This document shows positions 43,432 to 51,948 of a stretch of 64,000 nt of DNA, piece after piece. The DNA is from Salinigranum rubrum. Its GTDB lineage: Archaea > Halobacteriota > Halobacteria > Halobacteriales > Haloferacaceae. The notes beneath the pieces are model-generated. The model saw only the letters and a program-made list of their open reading frames with translations. It was not told the DNA's origin and made no database searches. The stretch is taken from positions 3,038,001 through 3,102,000 of the forward strand of contig NZ_CP026309.1 in NCBI RefSeq assembly GCF_002906575.1, given 5' to 3'. Position 1 is the first letter of the stretch; each line of letters opens with the position of its first letter. The position numbers were made by a program, and so were the translations under genes.

Positions 43432-44363
43432 CAGTCCCACACCCCCTCGAAGCCGACTGTGGCGATGACGATGTTGGCGATGGCGATGACGAAGACGAGG
43501 TAGACGACCGCGATGGCGGCGGCGACCCCCGGGGAGTTGTTGATGAACATCTGCTCGTAGATGTTGATGCTCACGAGTTGGGTGGCCGTCCCCGGGCCGC
43601 CGCTCGTGAGGCCGTACACCACGCCGAAGGTGCGGAAGAGGTCGATCATGCGGATGAGGGTGGCGACGAACACGACGGGCTTCATGTAGGGGATGATGAC
43701 GTGGACGTAGCGCCGCCACAGGGGTGCGCCGTCGACCCGGGAGGCCTCGACGAGCGTGTCAGGCACCGACGAGAGGCCGGCGTAGAAGATGATGAACATG
43801 AACGGCGTCCAGTTCCACGTGTCGAGGAGGATCACCGTCAACAGTGGAAGGTCCGAGAGGAACGCGGGCGCGGCGAAGGGCGTCAGGGTGTTGATGACGT
43901 ACGGGATAATCCCGACCTCGGTGTTCAACATCAGTCGACCGATGGTGGCGAGCGAGACGGGCGCGACTGCCATCGGGAGGATGAACAGAATCCGGTAGAA
44001 CGACTTCATCCGACCGGAGTCGACGCCAGCGACGAGTGCTGCCAGGAGAAACCCGAGGACGCTCTCGAGCAACAGCGCACTGACGACCACGGTGACCGTG
44101 ATGACGAACGAGTGGACCGCGCCACCACGAGTGAACGCCGTCTCGTAGTGCTCCAGTCCGACGAACTCGGCCGCGAAGACGTTTATCGTGGGCTCTTCGA
44201 TCAGGCTGAGATACAGGTCGTAAGCACCCGGGAAGAAGGTGATCGACACCATCACCAGCACCATCGGTGCTATCATCCAGTACGGGAGGTAGTCGTTCCA
44301 CAGGTCCCGGAGTCTGCCGAGGCCTCGGGTGTTGGTCGTTTCCGTCTGTGTTGGTGTGCTCAT
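43431..44363 (-). CDS. Carbohydrate ABC transporter permease (MalF-like)
   Basis: A 310-residue permease partner. Six hydrophobic helices are seen, for example YWMIAPMVLVMVSITFFPGAY and VTVVVSALLLESVLGFLLAALV. The EAA loop is VPDTLVEASRVDGAPLWRRY then VHVIIPYMKPVVFVATLIR. It lies 47 bp after the binding-protein gene. It forms the membrane channel with the MalG-like subunit and is powered by the UgpC-type ATPase of the same operon. Confidence 0.95.
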   Translation of the reverse strand: MSTPTQTETTNTRGLGRLRDLWNDYLPYWMIAPMVLVMVSITFFPGAYDLYLSLIEEPTINVFAAEFVGLEHYETAFTRGGAVHSFVITVTVVVSALLLESVLGFLLAALVAGVDSGRMKSFYRILFILPMAVAPVSLATIGRLMLNTEVGIIPYVINTLTPFAAPAFLSDLPLLTVILLDTWNWTPFMFIIFYAGLSSVPDTLVEASRVDGAPLWRRYVHVIIPYMKPVVFVATLIRMIDLFRTFGVVYGLTSGGPGTATQLVSINIYEQMFINNSPGVAAAIAVVYLVFVIAIANIVIATVGFEGVWD

Positions 44364-44409
44364 GAATGTGCGTAAAAAACGTTCCCCGGTGCGTTATGTA
44401 GTTTGTTCC

Positions 44410-45876
44410 TCAGCTGTAGATGTCTTCGGCGGCCTTCGCTGCGTCTTTCATCGCCTTCTCGGCGGGCTTCTGGCCGGCGATGGCCCGCTGCAGTTCCTCG
44501 GAGTAGCGCTGACCCCACTGGGGGTACTTGCGGTCGAACGGGTCAGGCGCCGAGGCCTTGAGCGATTCGAGCGAGACCTGGGCGTAGTCCTCGCCGACCT
44601 TCGAGATGTAGTCGTCGTTCTCCCAGGTGGACTGGCGAACGGAGAACACGCCGCTGCTCTCCGTGTTTATCCAGAGGTCGGTCGGTGGGGACGTCGCCCA
44701 CAGCATGAACAGGAAGCCCTGCTCGGAGTTCTCCGCGTTCGTGGACGTCGAAATCTGCCAGTTGAACGCGTTCGGGTTCAGTTCGCCGCCTTCCGGCTTG
44801 GGAACCTTCGCGATTTGGACGGTATCGGCGACGCTGGACTCGTCGTCGGTCAGGCCGCCCCAGAACATGTTGGCGTCGGCGACGATGTGGCCAGTCTGCC
44901 CTTCCGCCATCGCCGCTTGGACGTCTGACCAGGTCTGGGTCGACGCGCCGTCCGGCCCGTAGTCCTGCAGCAGGCTCGTGTAGTACTCTGCTGCCTCGAT
45001 GACGCCCTCGGTGTCGAGCCCCGAGTCGTTCGGGAACTCGGTCCAGAGCTGGGTCCCTTTCTGGCGGAGTAACGTGTTCAGGATGTAGATGTTCATCCCG
45101 TAGCCTTTCTGGCCTCGGCCGGCCGTACCGACGATGTCGGACTCCTCCTCGTGGATGACCTTCGCGTTCTGGCGGTGCTGCTCCCACGTCTCGGCGACCT
45201 CCAGTTCGTGCTTGTCGTAGAGGTCCTGTCGGTAGAACTGGGTCTGAACCTCGACGGTGATGGGGAGGCCGGTCCAGTTGTCGCTGTACCCGCCACCGTG
45301 TGCCTGCCACCGTGACGACTCGAAGAGGTCGTTGGGCTTGTAGAAGCTCTCGTCGTAGAGGCTCTCGTCGTTGAAGTACGTGTCGAGCGGCTGAAGCCAG
45401 CCCTCCTCGCGGAACTGGTTGACGACCTGGTCCATGAAGAACACGTCGAACTGCCCGGCACCGGTGCTAGCGTCGGTCTGGCGCTTGGTCCGGAACTGGT
45501 TCTCCGGGAGGATGTTCCACTGAACGTCGATGCCGGTGAGTTCCTCGAAGACGGGAATCGCGGGCTTGATCGCCGACACCCACGGGTGCTGTACCGCACC
45601 GATGTTGATCTGGTCGCCCTCGAACTGTTGCCAGTCGATGTCCGCGCTGTCGTATTCGCTGAGCGGGATGGCGAGGTCGTCCGACGAGGACCCGCCGCCA
45701 CTACTGGAGGACGAGCCGCCACCACTGCCACCGCTGCCACTACTGCCGCTACTGGTCGAGGTGCCTTCTGCGCCCCCACCACCACCACGCGTGCATCCCG
45801 CGAGGCTGCCCAGAATACCTACACTCGTTGCTCCTGCCGTTTTCAAAAACTGCCGTCTATTCTGACCGCTGGTCAT
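44410..45876 (-). CDS. Sugar ABC transporter extracellular binding lipoprotein
   Basis: A 488-residue extracellular solute-binding protein (family 1). The N-terminus MTSGQNRRQFLKTAGATS contains a twin-arginine motif and the lipobox LAGC, so it should be Tat-exported and lipid-anchored. A Gly/Ser linker (about residues 32-63) leads to the binding domain, starting QFEGDQINIGAVQHPWVSAI. Blocks such as FDVFFMDQVVNQFREEGWLQPL, GLPITVEVQTQFYRQDLYDK and LFMLWATSPPTDLWINTESSG are typical of CUT1 binding proteins. The ATG at 45876 gives a clean signal sequence. It is the first gene of the operon, divergent from the SDR gene at 46007. Confidence 0.93.
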   Translation of the reverse strand: MTSGQNRRQFLKTAGATSVGILGSLAGCTRGGGGGAEGTSTSSGSSGSGGSGGGSSSSSGGGSSSDDLAIPLSEYDSADIDWQQFEGDQINIGAVQHPWVSAIKPAIPVFEELTGIDVQWNILPENQFRTKRQTDASTGAGQFDVFFMDQVVNQFREEGWLQPLDTYFNDESLYDESFYKPNDLFESSRWQAHGGGYSDNWTGLPITVEVQTQFYRQDLYDKHELEVAETWEQHRQNAKVIHEEESDIVGTAGRGQKGYGMNIYILNTLLRQKGTQLWTEFPNDSGLDTEGVIEAAEYYTSLLQDYGPDGASTQTWSDVQAAMAEGQTGHIVADANMFWGGLTDDESSVADTVQIAKVPKPEGGELNPNAFNWQISTSTNAENSEQGFLFMLWATSPPTDLWINTESSGVFSVRQSTWENDDYISKVGEDYAQVSLESLKASAPDPFDRKYPQWGQRYSEELQRAIAGQKPAEKAMKDAAKAAEDIYS

Positions 45877-46006
45877 AGTGTATCTCTCGCATGCACAAAT
45901 TGAGAATAATGATATATAATACTTTCCAAGACACGGGACGACCTCGGTAGTCGGTCGGGACCGAGCCCGTGTGTTTAATTGTCCCACGGGGAAACTGACG
46001 AGTGCA
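45877..46006. promoter_or_regulatory. Divergent promoter region with nested inverted repeats
   Basis: A TATA-like TATTATATATC (about 45911-45925, minus strand) serves the binding-protein operon. GTTTAATT (about 45972-45980) serves the SDR gene, about 30 nt before its ATG. Between them, ACACGGG (45931-45937) pairs with CCCGTGT (45966-45972) and, inside it, CTCGGT (about 45943) with ACCGAG (about 45960). A sugar-responsive regulator could bind here and control both directions. Confidence 0.45.
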
Positions 46007-46783
46007 ATGGACTGCGACCTGACAGGGAAGACTGCACTGGTCAGCGGATCGGGACGGGGAATGGGACGGGCGTCCGCCGAGGAACTGGCGCGAAACGGTG
46101 CGGACGTCGTCATCAACGACATCGACGAGGCGGTGGCCGAAGAGACCGCTGCGGATATTCGTGACCTCGGCGTCGACGCGATTGGCGTGCCCGCAGACGT
46201 CAGTGACGAGGCCGAAGTGGCCGCGATGGTCGAAACGGCGACGGACGAACTCGGTTCGGTCGACGTGCTCGTCAACAACGCGGGCGTGGGCGACGCGGGG
46301 CCGTTCCTCGACGAGGAGTATGACGGCACCTTCGAGCTGAACCTGGACGTCCACCTGTACGGGGCGCTGAACTGCACCCGCGAAGTGGTCGACGGGATGG
46401 TCGAGCAGGGGTACGGAAAGGTCATCAACTTCACCTCGATCCACACGAAGAACGGCGTCGGGATGTCGCCCGCGTACGACGTCGCGAAGTACAGCCTCCT
46501 GGGACTGACGAAGAGCCTCGCACTCGAACTCGGACGAGAGGGAATCCGCGTCAACGCGGTCGCCCCCGGGTGGGCCAACACGAGGCTGACCGAGGGGTTC
46601 AGCGACGCGGTGACCGAACAGATCCTCGACAACAACCCGCTGGGGCGGTTCGCCGAGCCCGAGGAGGTCGCCGACGTGGTCGCGTTCCTGGCCGCCCCGG
46701 CGAGCGACTACGTCAACGGTCACGAACTCCGCGTCGACGGCGGACAGGTCCCCATCGACAGCTGGCGACTGGACAGTCGATAG
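46007..46783 (+). CDS. SDR family NAD(P)-dependent oxidoreductase
   Basis: A 258-residue short-chain dehydrogenase. The cofactor loop is TALVSGSGRGMGRASAEELA, the NNAG motif is VDVLVNNAGVGDAGPF and the catalytic Ser-Tyr-Lys set is in NFTSIHTKNGVGMSPAYDVAKYS. Asp and acidic residues after the second strand (VVINDIDEA) favour NAD. C-terminal GFSDAVTEQILDNNPLGRF and YVNGHELRVDGGQVPI are typical of sugar or polyol dehydrogenases. I placed the start at ATG 46007 because a TATA-like element sits about 30 nt upstream. It is divergent from the CUT1 sugar transporter and probably oxidises the imported sugar to a lactone or keto-sugar. Confidence 0.92.
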   Translation: MDCDLTGKTALVSGSGRGMGRASAEELARNGADVVINDIDEAVAEETAADIRDLGVDAIGVPADVSDEAEVAAMVETATDELGSVDVLVNNAGVGDAGPFLDEEYDGTFELNLDVHLYGALNCTREVVDGMVEQGYGKVINFTSIHTKNGVGMSPAYDVAKYSLLGLTKSLALELGREGIRVNAVAPGWANTRLTEGFSDAVTEQILDNNPLGRFAEPEEVADVVAFLAAPASDYVNGHELRVDGGQVPIDSWRLDSR

Positions 46784-47018
46784 GCACTGGCGGTCACCGG
46801 TCAGTGAGTGACACCAATATTTATATACGATGTCAGACTGTGTCTACGTGGAGCGACACCGTATGAGCGACTCGGCCTCGACGGTGGGCGGAACGACGTA
46901 CACGTCCGCCGACGTCGAGAGTCCCCGAGCCTCACGACGGACCTAGAGCGATGACACGAACACACGAACTCGACAGTCGGACCGAGGAACCGGCACGTAC
47001 CCGTCCGCGGAGGCAACA

Positions 47019-48046
47019 ATGCAGGTAGCGTCACTAACGGACGTCGGTGAGATGCGAGTAGAGGAGCGAGAACAACCAGAGCCGGGACCGGACGAGGTCG
47101 TGGTGCGGGTCGGCGCGTGCGGCGTCTGCTCGACCGACCTCCACATGTACCACGGCTCGTTCGCCGTCGACTTCCCGGTCGTGCTCGGGCACGAGAGCGC
47201 CGGAACCGTCGCCGAAGTCGGTGCCGACGTCACCGGAGTGGAATCCGGCGACCGCGTTGCGGTGAACCCCACGGTGCCGTGTGGCGCCTGTTCGTACTGC
47301 AAGCGCGGCGAGACCAACCTCTGTGAGGACGCGACGTCCATCGGCGGCGCTGGTGACCGCATCCTCGACGGCTCGTTCGCCGAGTACGTCCGGGTGCCCG
47401 CGGCCAGCATCGAGACGGTCGGCGACTTGCCGTTCCGTCACGCGGCGCTCGCCGAACCGCTCGGCTGCTGTGTCCACGCTGCCGACCGGAGTGGCGTCGA
47501 GCAGGGCGACAGCGTCGCGCTGATCGGGGCCGGGCCGATCGGTCTCTTGATGTTGCAGACGCTCCGGAACCGCGGCGCGAGTCCCATCGTGGTGTCGGAA
47601 CTCAACCGCGAGCGTCGGGAACTCGCCGCCGAGATGGGTGCCGACGTGGTCGTCGACCCCGCCGAGGGGGACCCCGTCGAAACCATCCGGGAGGAGGTCG
47701 GCGAGGTCGACGTCGGCGTCGAAGTCGTCGGACTGATCCCGACGATCCAACAGGCGTACGACGTGACCGCCAAGGGGGGAACACCCTCATCGTGGGTGTC
47801 CCGGCACAGGGAGAGACGATGGAGATCACCCCCTTCGAGCTCTTCTACAACGACCTCGACATCAGGGGAACGTTCGCCCTCACGCAGGAGTCGTTCGAGC
47901 GGGCGGTGTCGCTGCTCCGGCGGGGCCGTATCGACGCCGAGTCGGTCGTGACGGAGGAGATCGGCCTCGGGGACATCCCGACCGCGTTCGAACGGATGGA
48001 GAACAACGAAGGACTGAAGAAAGTCGTCGTCCCGGGCGACCAGTAA
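47019..48046 (+). CDS. Zinc-dependent medium-chain alcohol/sugar dehydrogenase (one apparent frameshift)
   Basis: Read through one frameshift the protein has about 342 residues, normal for the family. Catalytic zinc ligands lie in GACGVCSTDLHMYHG and VVLGHESAGTVAEVG. The structural zinc site has four Cys in CGACSYCKRGETNLC. The nucleotide loop is VALIGAGPIGLLMLQTLRNRG. The frame changes near 47777-47782, where six G should be seven: TAKGG then continues NTLIVGVPAQGETMEITPFE. It resembles sorbitol/L-threonine/galactitol-type dehydrogenases. It follows the SDR gene by 235 bp and may act on the same sugar or polyol. Confidence 0.88.
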
Positions 48047-48402
48047 CGGTACCGGCCTCTCGTTCTCTCCGTCAGTTCCCGAGCCAACCACGAGAGCGAC
48101 AGCGACCGTGCTCCGCGTGCGTACGAGAGCGTCGGCGAGCGTCGATGGAGGTACTCGGGTCCGACGTTCGAGACCGCCTCCTCGTCGATCAACCACACCG
48201 GCGACGCCGTGCGCGCGAAGCCGGTGTCTGCCACCCGCGAGATGGCGAGATGGTCCGCAAGCACGCGGTCCCCACGCGTCTCGGCGGGTCCGATCTCAGT
48301 GAAATCCAGCGCCTGATACCGACCCGACGGACCGTCCGTTTCGAGACGACGGAGAACGTGACGAACCGCGTCCGTCCAGACCCCCGCTGATCGCTCCAGC
48401 AC
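48047..48402 (-). pseudogene. Possible protein-coding remnant of unknown family
   Basis: On the minus strand a frame beginning at ATG 48402 (LERSAGVWTDAVRHVLRRLE) stays strongly GC-biased at third codon positions for about 110 codons, including LDFTEIGPAETRGDRVLADH and PVWLIDEEAVSNVGPEYL. It then runs, without a sensible end, into the antisense of the alcohol dehydrogenase. It could be the 5' part of a decayed gene. I do not recognise the family. Confidence 0.3.
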
Positions 48403-48435
48403 TGCACCGGTCTCGACGAGAGAACCGCCGACGGT

Positions 48436-49472
48436 TCAGAGGTCCGAGAGAAGTCGGCCTCGGAACCGCTGGACGAAGGTGTACAGGAGGATGGCCCCGA
48501 ACAGGACGAGTCCGTTGATCGTCTGAACGATCTGCGGGTCGATGTTCAGCATGACGAGTCCGGCGGCGATCGTACTGAGAAGAAGGACCCCACCGAGCGC
48601 GTTGAAGACGTTCCCCCGCCCGCCGAACAGGCTCACCCCGCCGATCACAGCAGCGGTGAAGGCGGGGAACAGTTGGGAGGTTCCGAGCGTCGGCGTCGCC
48701 CCGCCGTTGAACCCCGTCAGGAGCAGGCCGCCCGTGGCCGCCAGCATCCCCGAAATCACGAAGACGGCGATGACCACGCGATCCGTATCGATGCCGGCCT
48801 CGGCGGCCGACTCCTCGTCGCCACCGACCGCGTACACCGCTCGACCGAACCGGGTCTTCATCAGGACGAACCACACCGCGACGAAGAGGCCGAGCATGAA
48901 GACGACGGCGATGGGGACCGACTGCGGGAGGAGCCCTCCGAGCGAGACCTCTCCACCGCCGAGCCACAGGTAGCTCTCCGGCAGTTCGTAGACCGACCGT
49001 GTCGACAGGACCAGTATCCCCCCTCGAAGACGATGAGGGCCGACAGCGTCTGGAGGAACGGGTTCACGTCGAACTTGGCGATGAAGAAGCCGTTCAGGAA
49101 CCCGATCGATCCCCCGACCAGGAGGACGACCAGTATTCCGACGATTCCCGGTACCCCACTGAACCAACTCGTGAGGAACAGCGCGGTGAACATCGACGAG
49201 AACCCCGCAATCGACCCGACCGAGAGGTCGAAGTTCCCACTGATGAGACAGATGGCCTCCGCGAGCGTGATCGCTCCGAGTCCGGCACTCGTGTACAGCA
49301 GGAACTCGATGTTTCGGTACTGGGTGAAGATCTCGGGGAGGAGAAGAGAGAAGAAGACAAACGCCACTAACAGGATGGGCCAGATGAGGTTGTCCAGCGC
49401 GAACAACATCATCCGCGTTCGGTCACCCTGCAGGTCGGAAATCGTCGAACTCACGTTGGATAGTGTGCTCAT
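48436..49472 (-). CDS. Ribose-type (CUT2) ABC transporter permease (one apparent frameshift)
   Basis: Read through, this is a 345-residue RbsC-like permease with multiple helices, for example NLIWPILLVAFVFFSLLLPE and QSVPIAVVFMLGLFVAVWFV. The family-typical AITLAEAICLISGNFDLSVGSIAG (LxxGGIDLSVG-like) and RAVYAVGGDEESAAEAGIDTDR are present, with FTAAVIGGVSLFGGRGN near the end. The frame breaks at about 49018-49023, where six C (G in the gene) should be seven: IVFEGG then continues ILVLSTRSVYELPESYLW. It ends the three-gene CUT2 transporter (ATPase, binding protein, permease), all on the minus strand. Confidence 0.9.
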
Positions 49473-49493
49473 CGTCCCGTGGCGTGCGGTGGT

Positions 49494-50738
49494 TCAGTTC
49501 GACCCCTCGATCTCACGGTAGACGTTACCGTAGAGGTAGGAGGCGTCGGCGTTCTCCTGGGTAATCATTGCGTGTTGACACTTCAGCCACGGCCACCAGG
49601 CGGTGTCTTCGGCCTCGTACTCGGTCATCTCGGCGGGGCCCCAGAACTGCTCGGACCACGGTTCGATTCCCTCGACCGTCTTGTTCTCGATCGAGAGGTT
49701 CTCGCCGGGCGTGACCGTGTCGCCGACCTGCGGGAGCGCGCTCTCCCCGTTCTCGAGGTAGTCCCACATCAGTTCGAGCGTCAGCGGTGCGTACATGTGG
49801 AGGGGCTGGTCGACCGCGAAGTCGTAGTAGCCGCTCCCGATCCGCTGGTTGAGTTCGGGACCACCGTCGATTCCGAAGGCCATGACGTGGTCCTCGCTGT
49901 CCTTCTTGTGGTACATGTCCATCTGCTGGAGCGCGGTCAGGGCGCCCATGCCGCTGCCGACGTTGTTGGAGTATATCGCGTCGACGTCAGGGTTGGCCTG
50001 GAGTGCGCTCTGGGTCTGTGGGGCGGAGTCCTCGGGCGTCCCGTCGCTCTCGATGCGGTTGACGACCTCGACGCTGTCCGGGATGTTCTCGGTGAAGCCG
50101 TACAGGCGCGCCTGACTCGTCGTCGATTCGAAGTTGAAGACGCTGGTGATGACCTTCGGGTCCTCGATGCCCTGTTCCTCGATCATCTGGGTGAATCGCT
50201 CGCCGGCGACCTGCCCACCGGCGTACTGACCGAAGAGGGCGCCCATGACGACGTCCTCCGACAGCGTCGCCGTGTCGAAGTTCATCACCGGAATGTCCTC
50301 CTCGGTCGCCTTCTCGACGATCTGTCTCGACGCCTTGGCGTCGAAGGGGTTCAGCAGGATGCCGTCGAGACCCTGATTGATCGCGTTGATCGCGTCCTGT
50401 GTCTGTTTCGAGGCGTCGAACTCGGCGTCCAAGATGACGATTTCGACGTCGTCGCGGTCTCTGGTGTACCACTTCGCGGCCTGTCCCTGCACGAACAGAC
50501 CGGCCTGCCCCATCGACTTCATCGAGACGGCGAACCGCTGTGTCCCGCTGTCCGAGCTACCACTGTCGCCGACCGTGGTCCCCTCGCTCGACCCGCCGTC
50601 GCCGCCGCTGCTACCGCCGCCACCACCACTGCTGCCGCCACCACTCGACTGGTTGCCGCTCTGTCCACCCGTACAGCCGGCGAGGCCGGCGATACCCGCT
50701 GCTCCGATCCCTTTGAGGAGGTTGCGTCGACTCGTCAT
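49494..50738 (-). CDS. Ribose-type ABC transporter substrate-binding lipoprotein
   Basis: A 414-residue binding protein of the RbsB/periplasmic-binding-protein-like I type. The N-terminus MTSRRNLLKGIGAAGIAGLAGC has a Tat twin-arginine motif and lipobox, then a Gly/Ser linker (about residues 25-60). The binding domain includes RFAVSMKSMGQAGLFVQGQAAKW, QTQDAINAINQGLDGILLNPFD, EDIPVMNFDTATLSEDVVMG, VDAIYSNNVGSGMGALTALQQM and GGPELNQRIGSGYYDFAVDQ, a classic sugar-binding pattern. It lies 22 bp upstream of the permease gene. The ligand is likely a sugar, sugar acid or polyol used by the downstream catabolic genes. Confidence 0.93.
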   Translation of the reverse strand: MTSRRNLLKGIGAAGIAGLAGCTGGQSGNQSSGGGSSGGGGGSSGGDGGSSEGTTVGDSGSSDSGTQRFAVSMKSMGQAGLFVQGQAAKWYTRDRDDVEIVILDAEFDASKQTQDAINAINQGLDGILLNPFDAKASRQIVEKATEEDIPVMNFDTATLSEDVVMGALFGQYAGGQVAGERFTQMIEEQGIEDPKVITSVFNFESTTSQARLYGFTENIPDSVEVVNRIESDGTPEDSAPQTQSALQANPDVDAIYSNNVGSGMGALTALQQMDMYHKKDSEDHVMAFGIDGGPELNQRIGSGYYDFAVDQPLHMYAPLTLELMWDYLENGESALPQVGDTVTPGENLSIENKTVEGIEPWSEQFWGPAEMTEYEAEDTAWWPWLKCQHAMITQENADASYLYGNVYREIEGSN

Positions 50739-50980
50739 GGTCTTTGATTACGTTCCAGGCACACCTGCCTGCTGCTCGTACTTAAAATTTTCCACACGGC
50801 GGAGGACTGAATCGAGTTCCCCGTCCGACCGGTGAGTTCCCGATAGCCGTCAGAGTGAATCGTCCGGTGAGGTGAGTCGAGATGTGATGCCGGGGAACGA
50901 GGGGCCGGCGGCGAGCGTGACACCGGTCAGAACACGCGGTTCGCCCCGTCTCTCGACAGACGTGACCCCTCGGGTGGGCC

Positions 50981-51811
50981 TCAGGCCGTGGACGAACTCG
51001 ACGAGGTGGCGTCTGACTGGCGACCGAGCGGTTCGTCGTCTCCGTCCTCGTGTGCGGACCGCCCGGAGACCATCATGCTGACGACATCGTCGCGCGTGAC
51101 GCTCTCGGCGTCGACAACGTCGACGACCCGTCCCTGAAACAGCACGGCGACGCGGTCGGTCATCGACAGCACCTCTTCGAGGTTGTGATCGATCAGGATG
51201 ACCGAGTGACCGCTGGCGCGCAACTGCTTGACGAGTTCTTCGACGTGTTCGACGGCCGCCTTCGAGAGCGCGGACGTCGGTTCGTCGAGGAGGACGATGT
51301 CGGGGTCGGTGACGAGGGCACGTCCGATGGCGACGGCCTGTCGCTCCCCGCCCGAGAGGTATTCGACCGGCGTGTCGGGGTCGACGTGGATGTTGAGGTG
51401 CTCGCTCAGGATGCGCTCGGCCTCTTGCTTCATGTACTCCTTGTCGACGACCGAGACGACCCCTCCCAGTTTCTTGACCGGCATCCGGCCGAGGAACAGG
51501 TTCTCCGCGACGGAGAGTTCGTCGACGAGCGCGAGGTCCTGGTACACGGTCCCGATTCCGAGCGTCCGGGCGTGTTTCGGGCCGTCGATGGTGACCGGCT
51601 CACCGTTGAACCGAATCTCCCCTTCGTCGGGCTGGTGGATACCGACGAGCGTCTTGATGAACGTCGACTTACCGGCACCGTTGTCGCCGACGAGCCCGAG
51701 GACTTCGTTGTCTTCGAGCGTGAGCGAGACGTCCGAGAGGGCTTCCACGGTGCCAAAGCGCTTCTTGACGTGTTCTACCTCGATTCGGGGATTGGAAGGT
51801 TCGGTGGTCAT
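50981..51811 (-). CDS. Ribose-type ABC transporter ATP-binding protein (single-domain, FrcA-like)
   Basis: A 276-residue ATPase. Walker A is VGDNGAGKST, signature YLSGGERQAVAIGRALV, Walker B DIVLLDEPTSALS and H-loop VILIDHNLEEVLSMTDRV. The text after Walker A (FIKTLVGIHQPDEGEIRFNGEPV) is typical of RbsA-family NBDs. Unlike the two-domain RbsA it has a single domain, as in FrcA-type systems, so two copies must serve one transporter. It lies 242 bp upstream of the binding-protein gene. The ATG at 51811 was chosen because it directly precedes EPSNPRIEVEHVKKRFG. Confidence 0.92.
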   Translation of the reverse strand: MTTEPSNPRIEVEHVKKRFGTVEALSDVSLTLEDNEVLGLVGDNGAGKSTFIKTLVGIHQPDEGEIRFNGEPVTIDGPKHARTLGIGTVYQDLALVDELSVAENLFLGRMPVKKLGGVVSVVDKEYMKQEAERILSEHLNIHVDPDTPVEYLSGGERQAVAIGRALVTDPDIVLLDEPTSALSKAAVEHVEELVKQLRASGHSVILIDHNLEEVLSMTDRVAVLFQGRVVDVVDAESVTRDDVVSMMVSGRSAHEDGDDEPLGRQSDATSSSSSTA

Positions 51812-51948
51812 GGGCGGTGGATACTGTGTGGGTCGATGTGACACCGTCTCTGCTATCGACGTAAATAAATAACGATCGTGTAGGATTCCGGTGCGCCTGG
51901 GATCTGGTCGATTCGACTCGCTTCGCGGCTCCGATAGAGCGCGACGCG

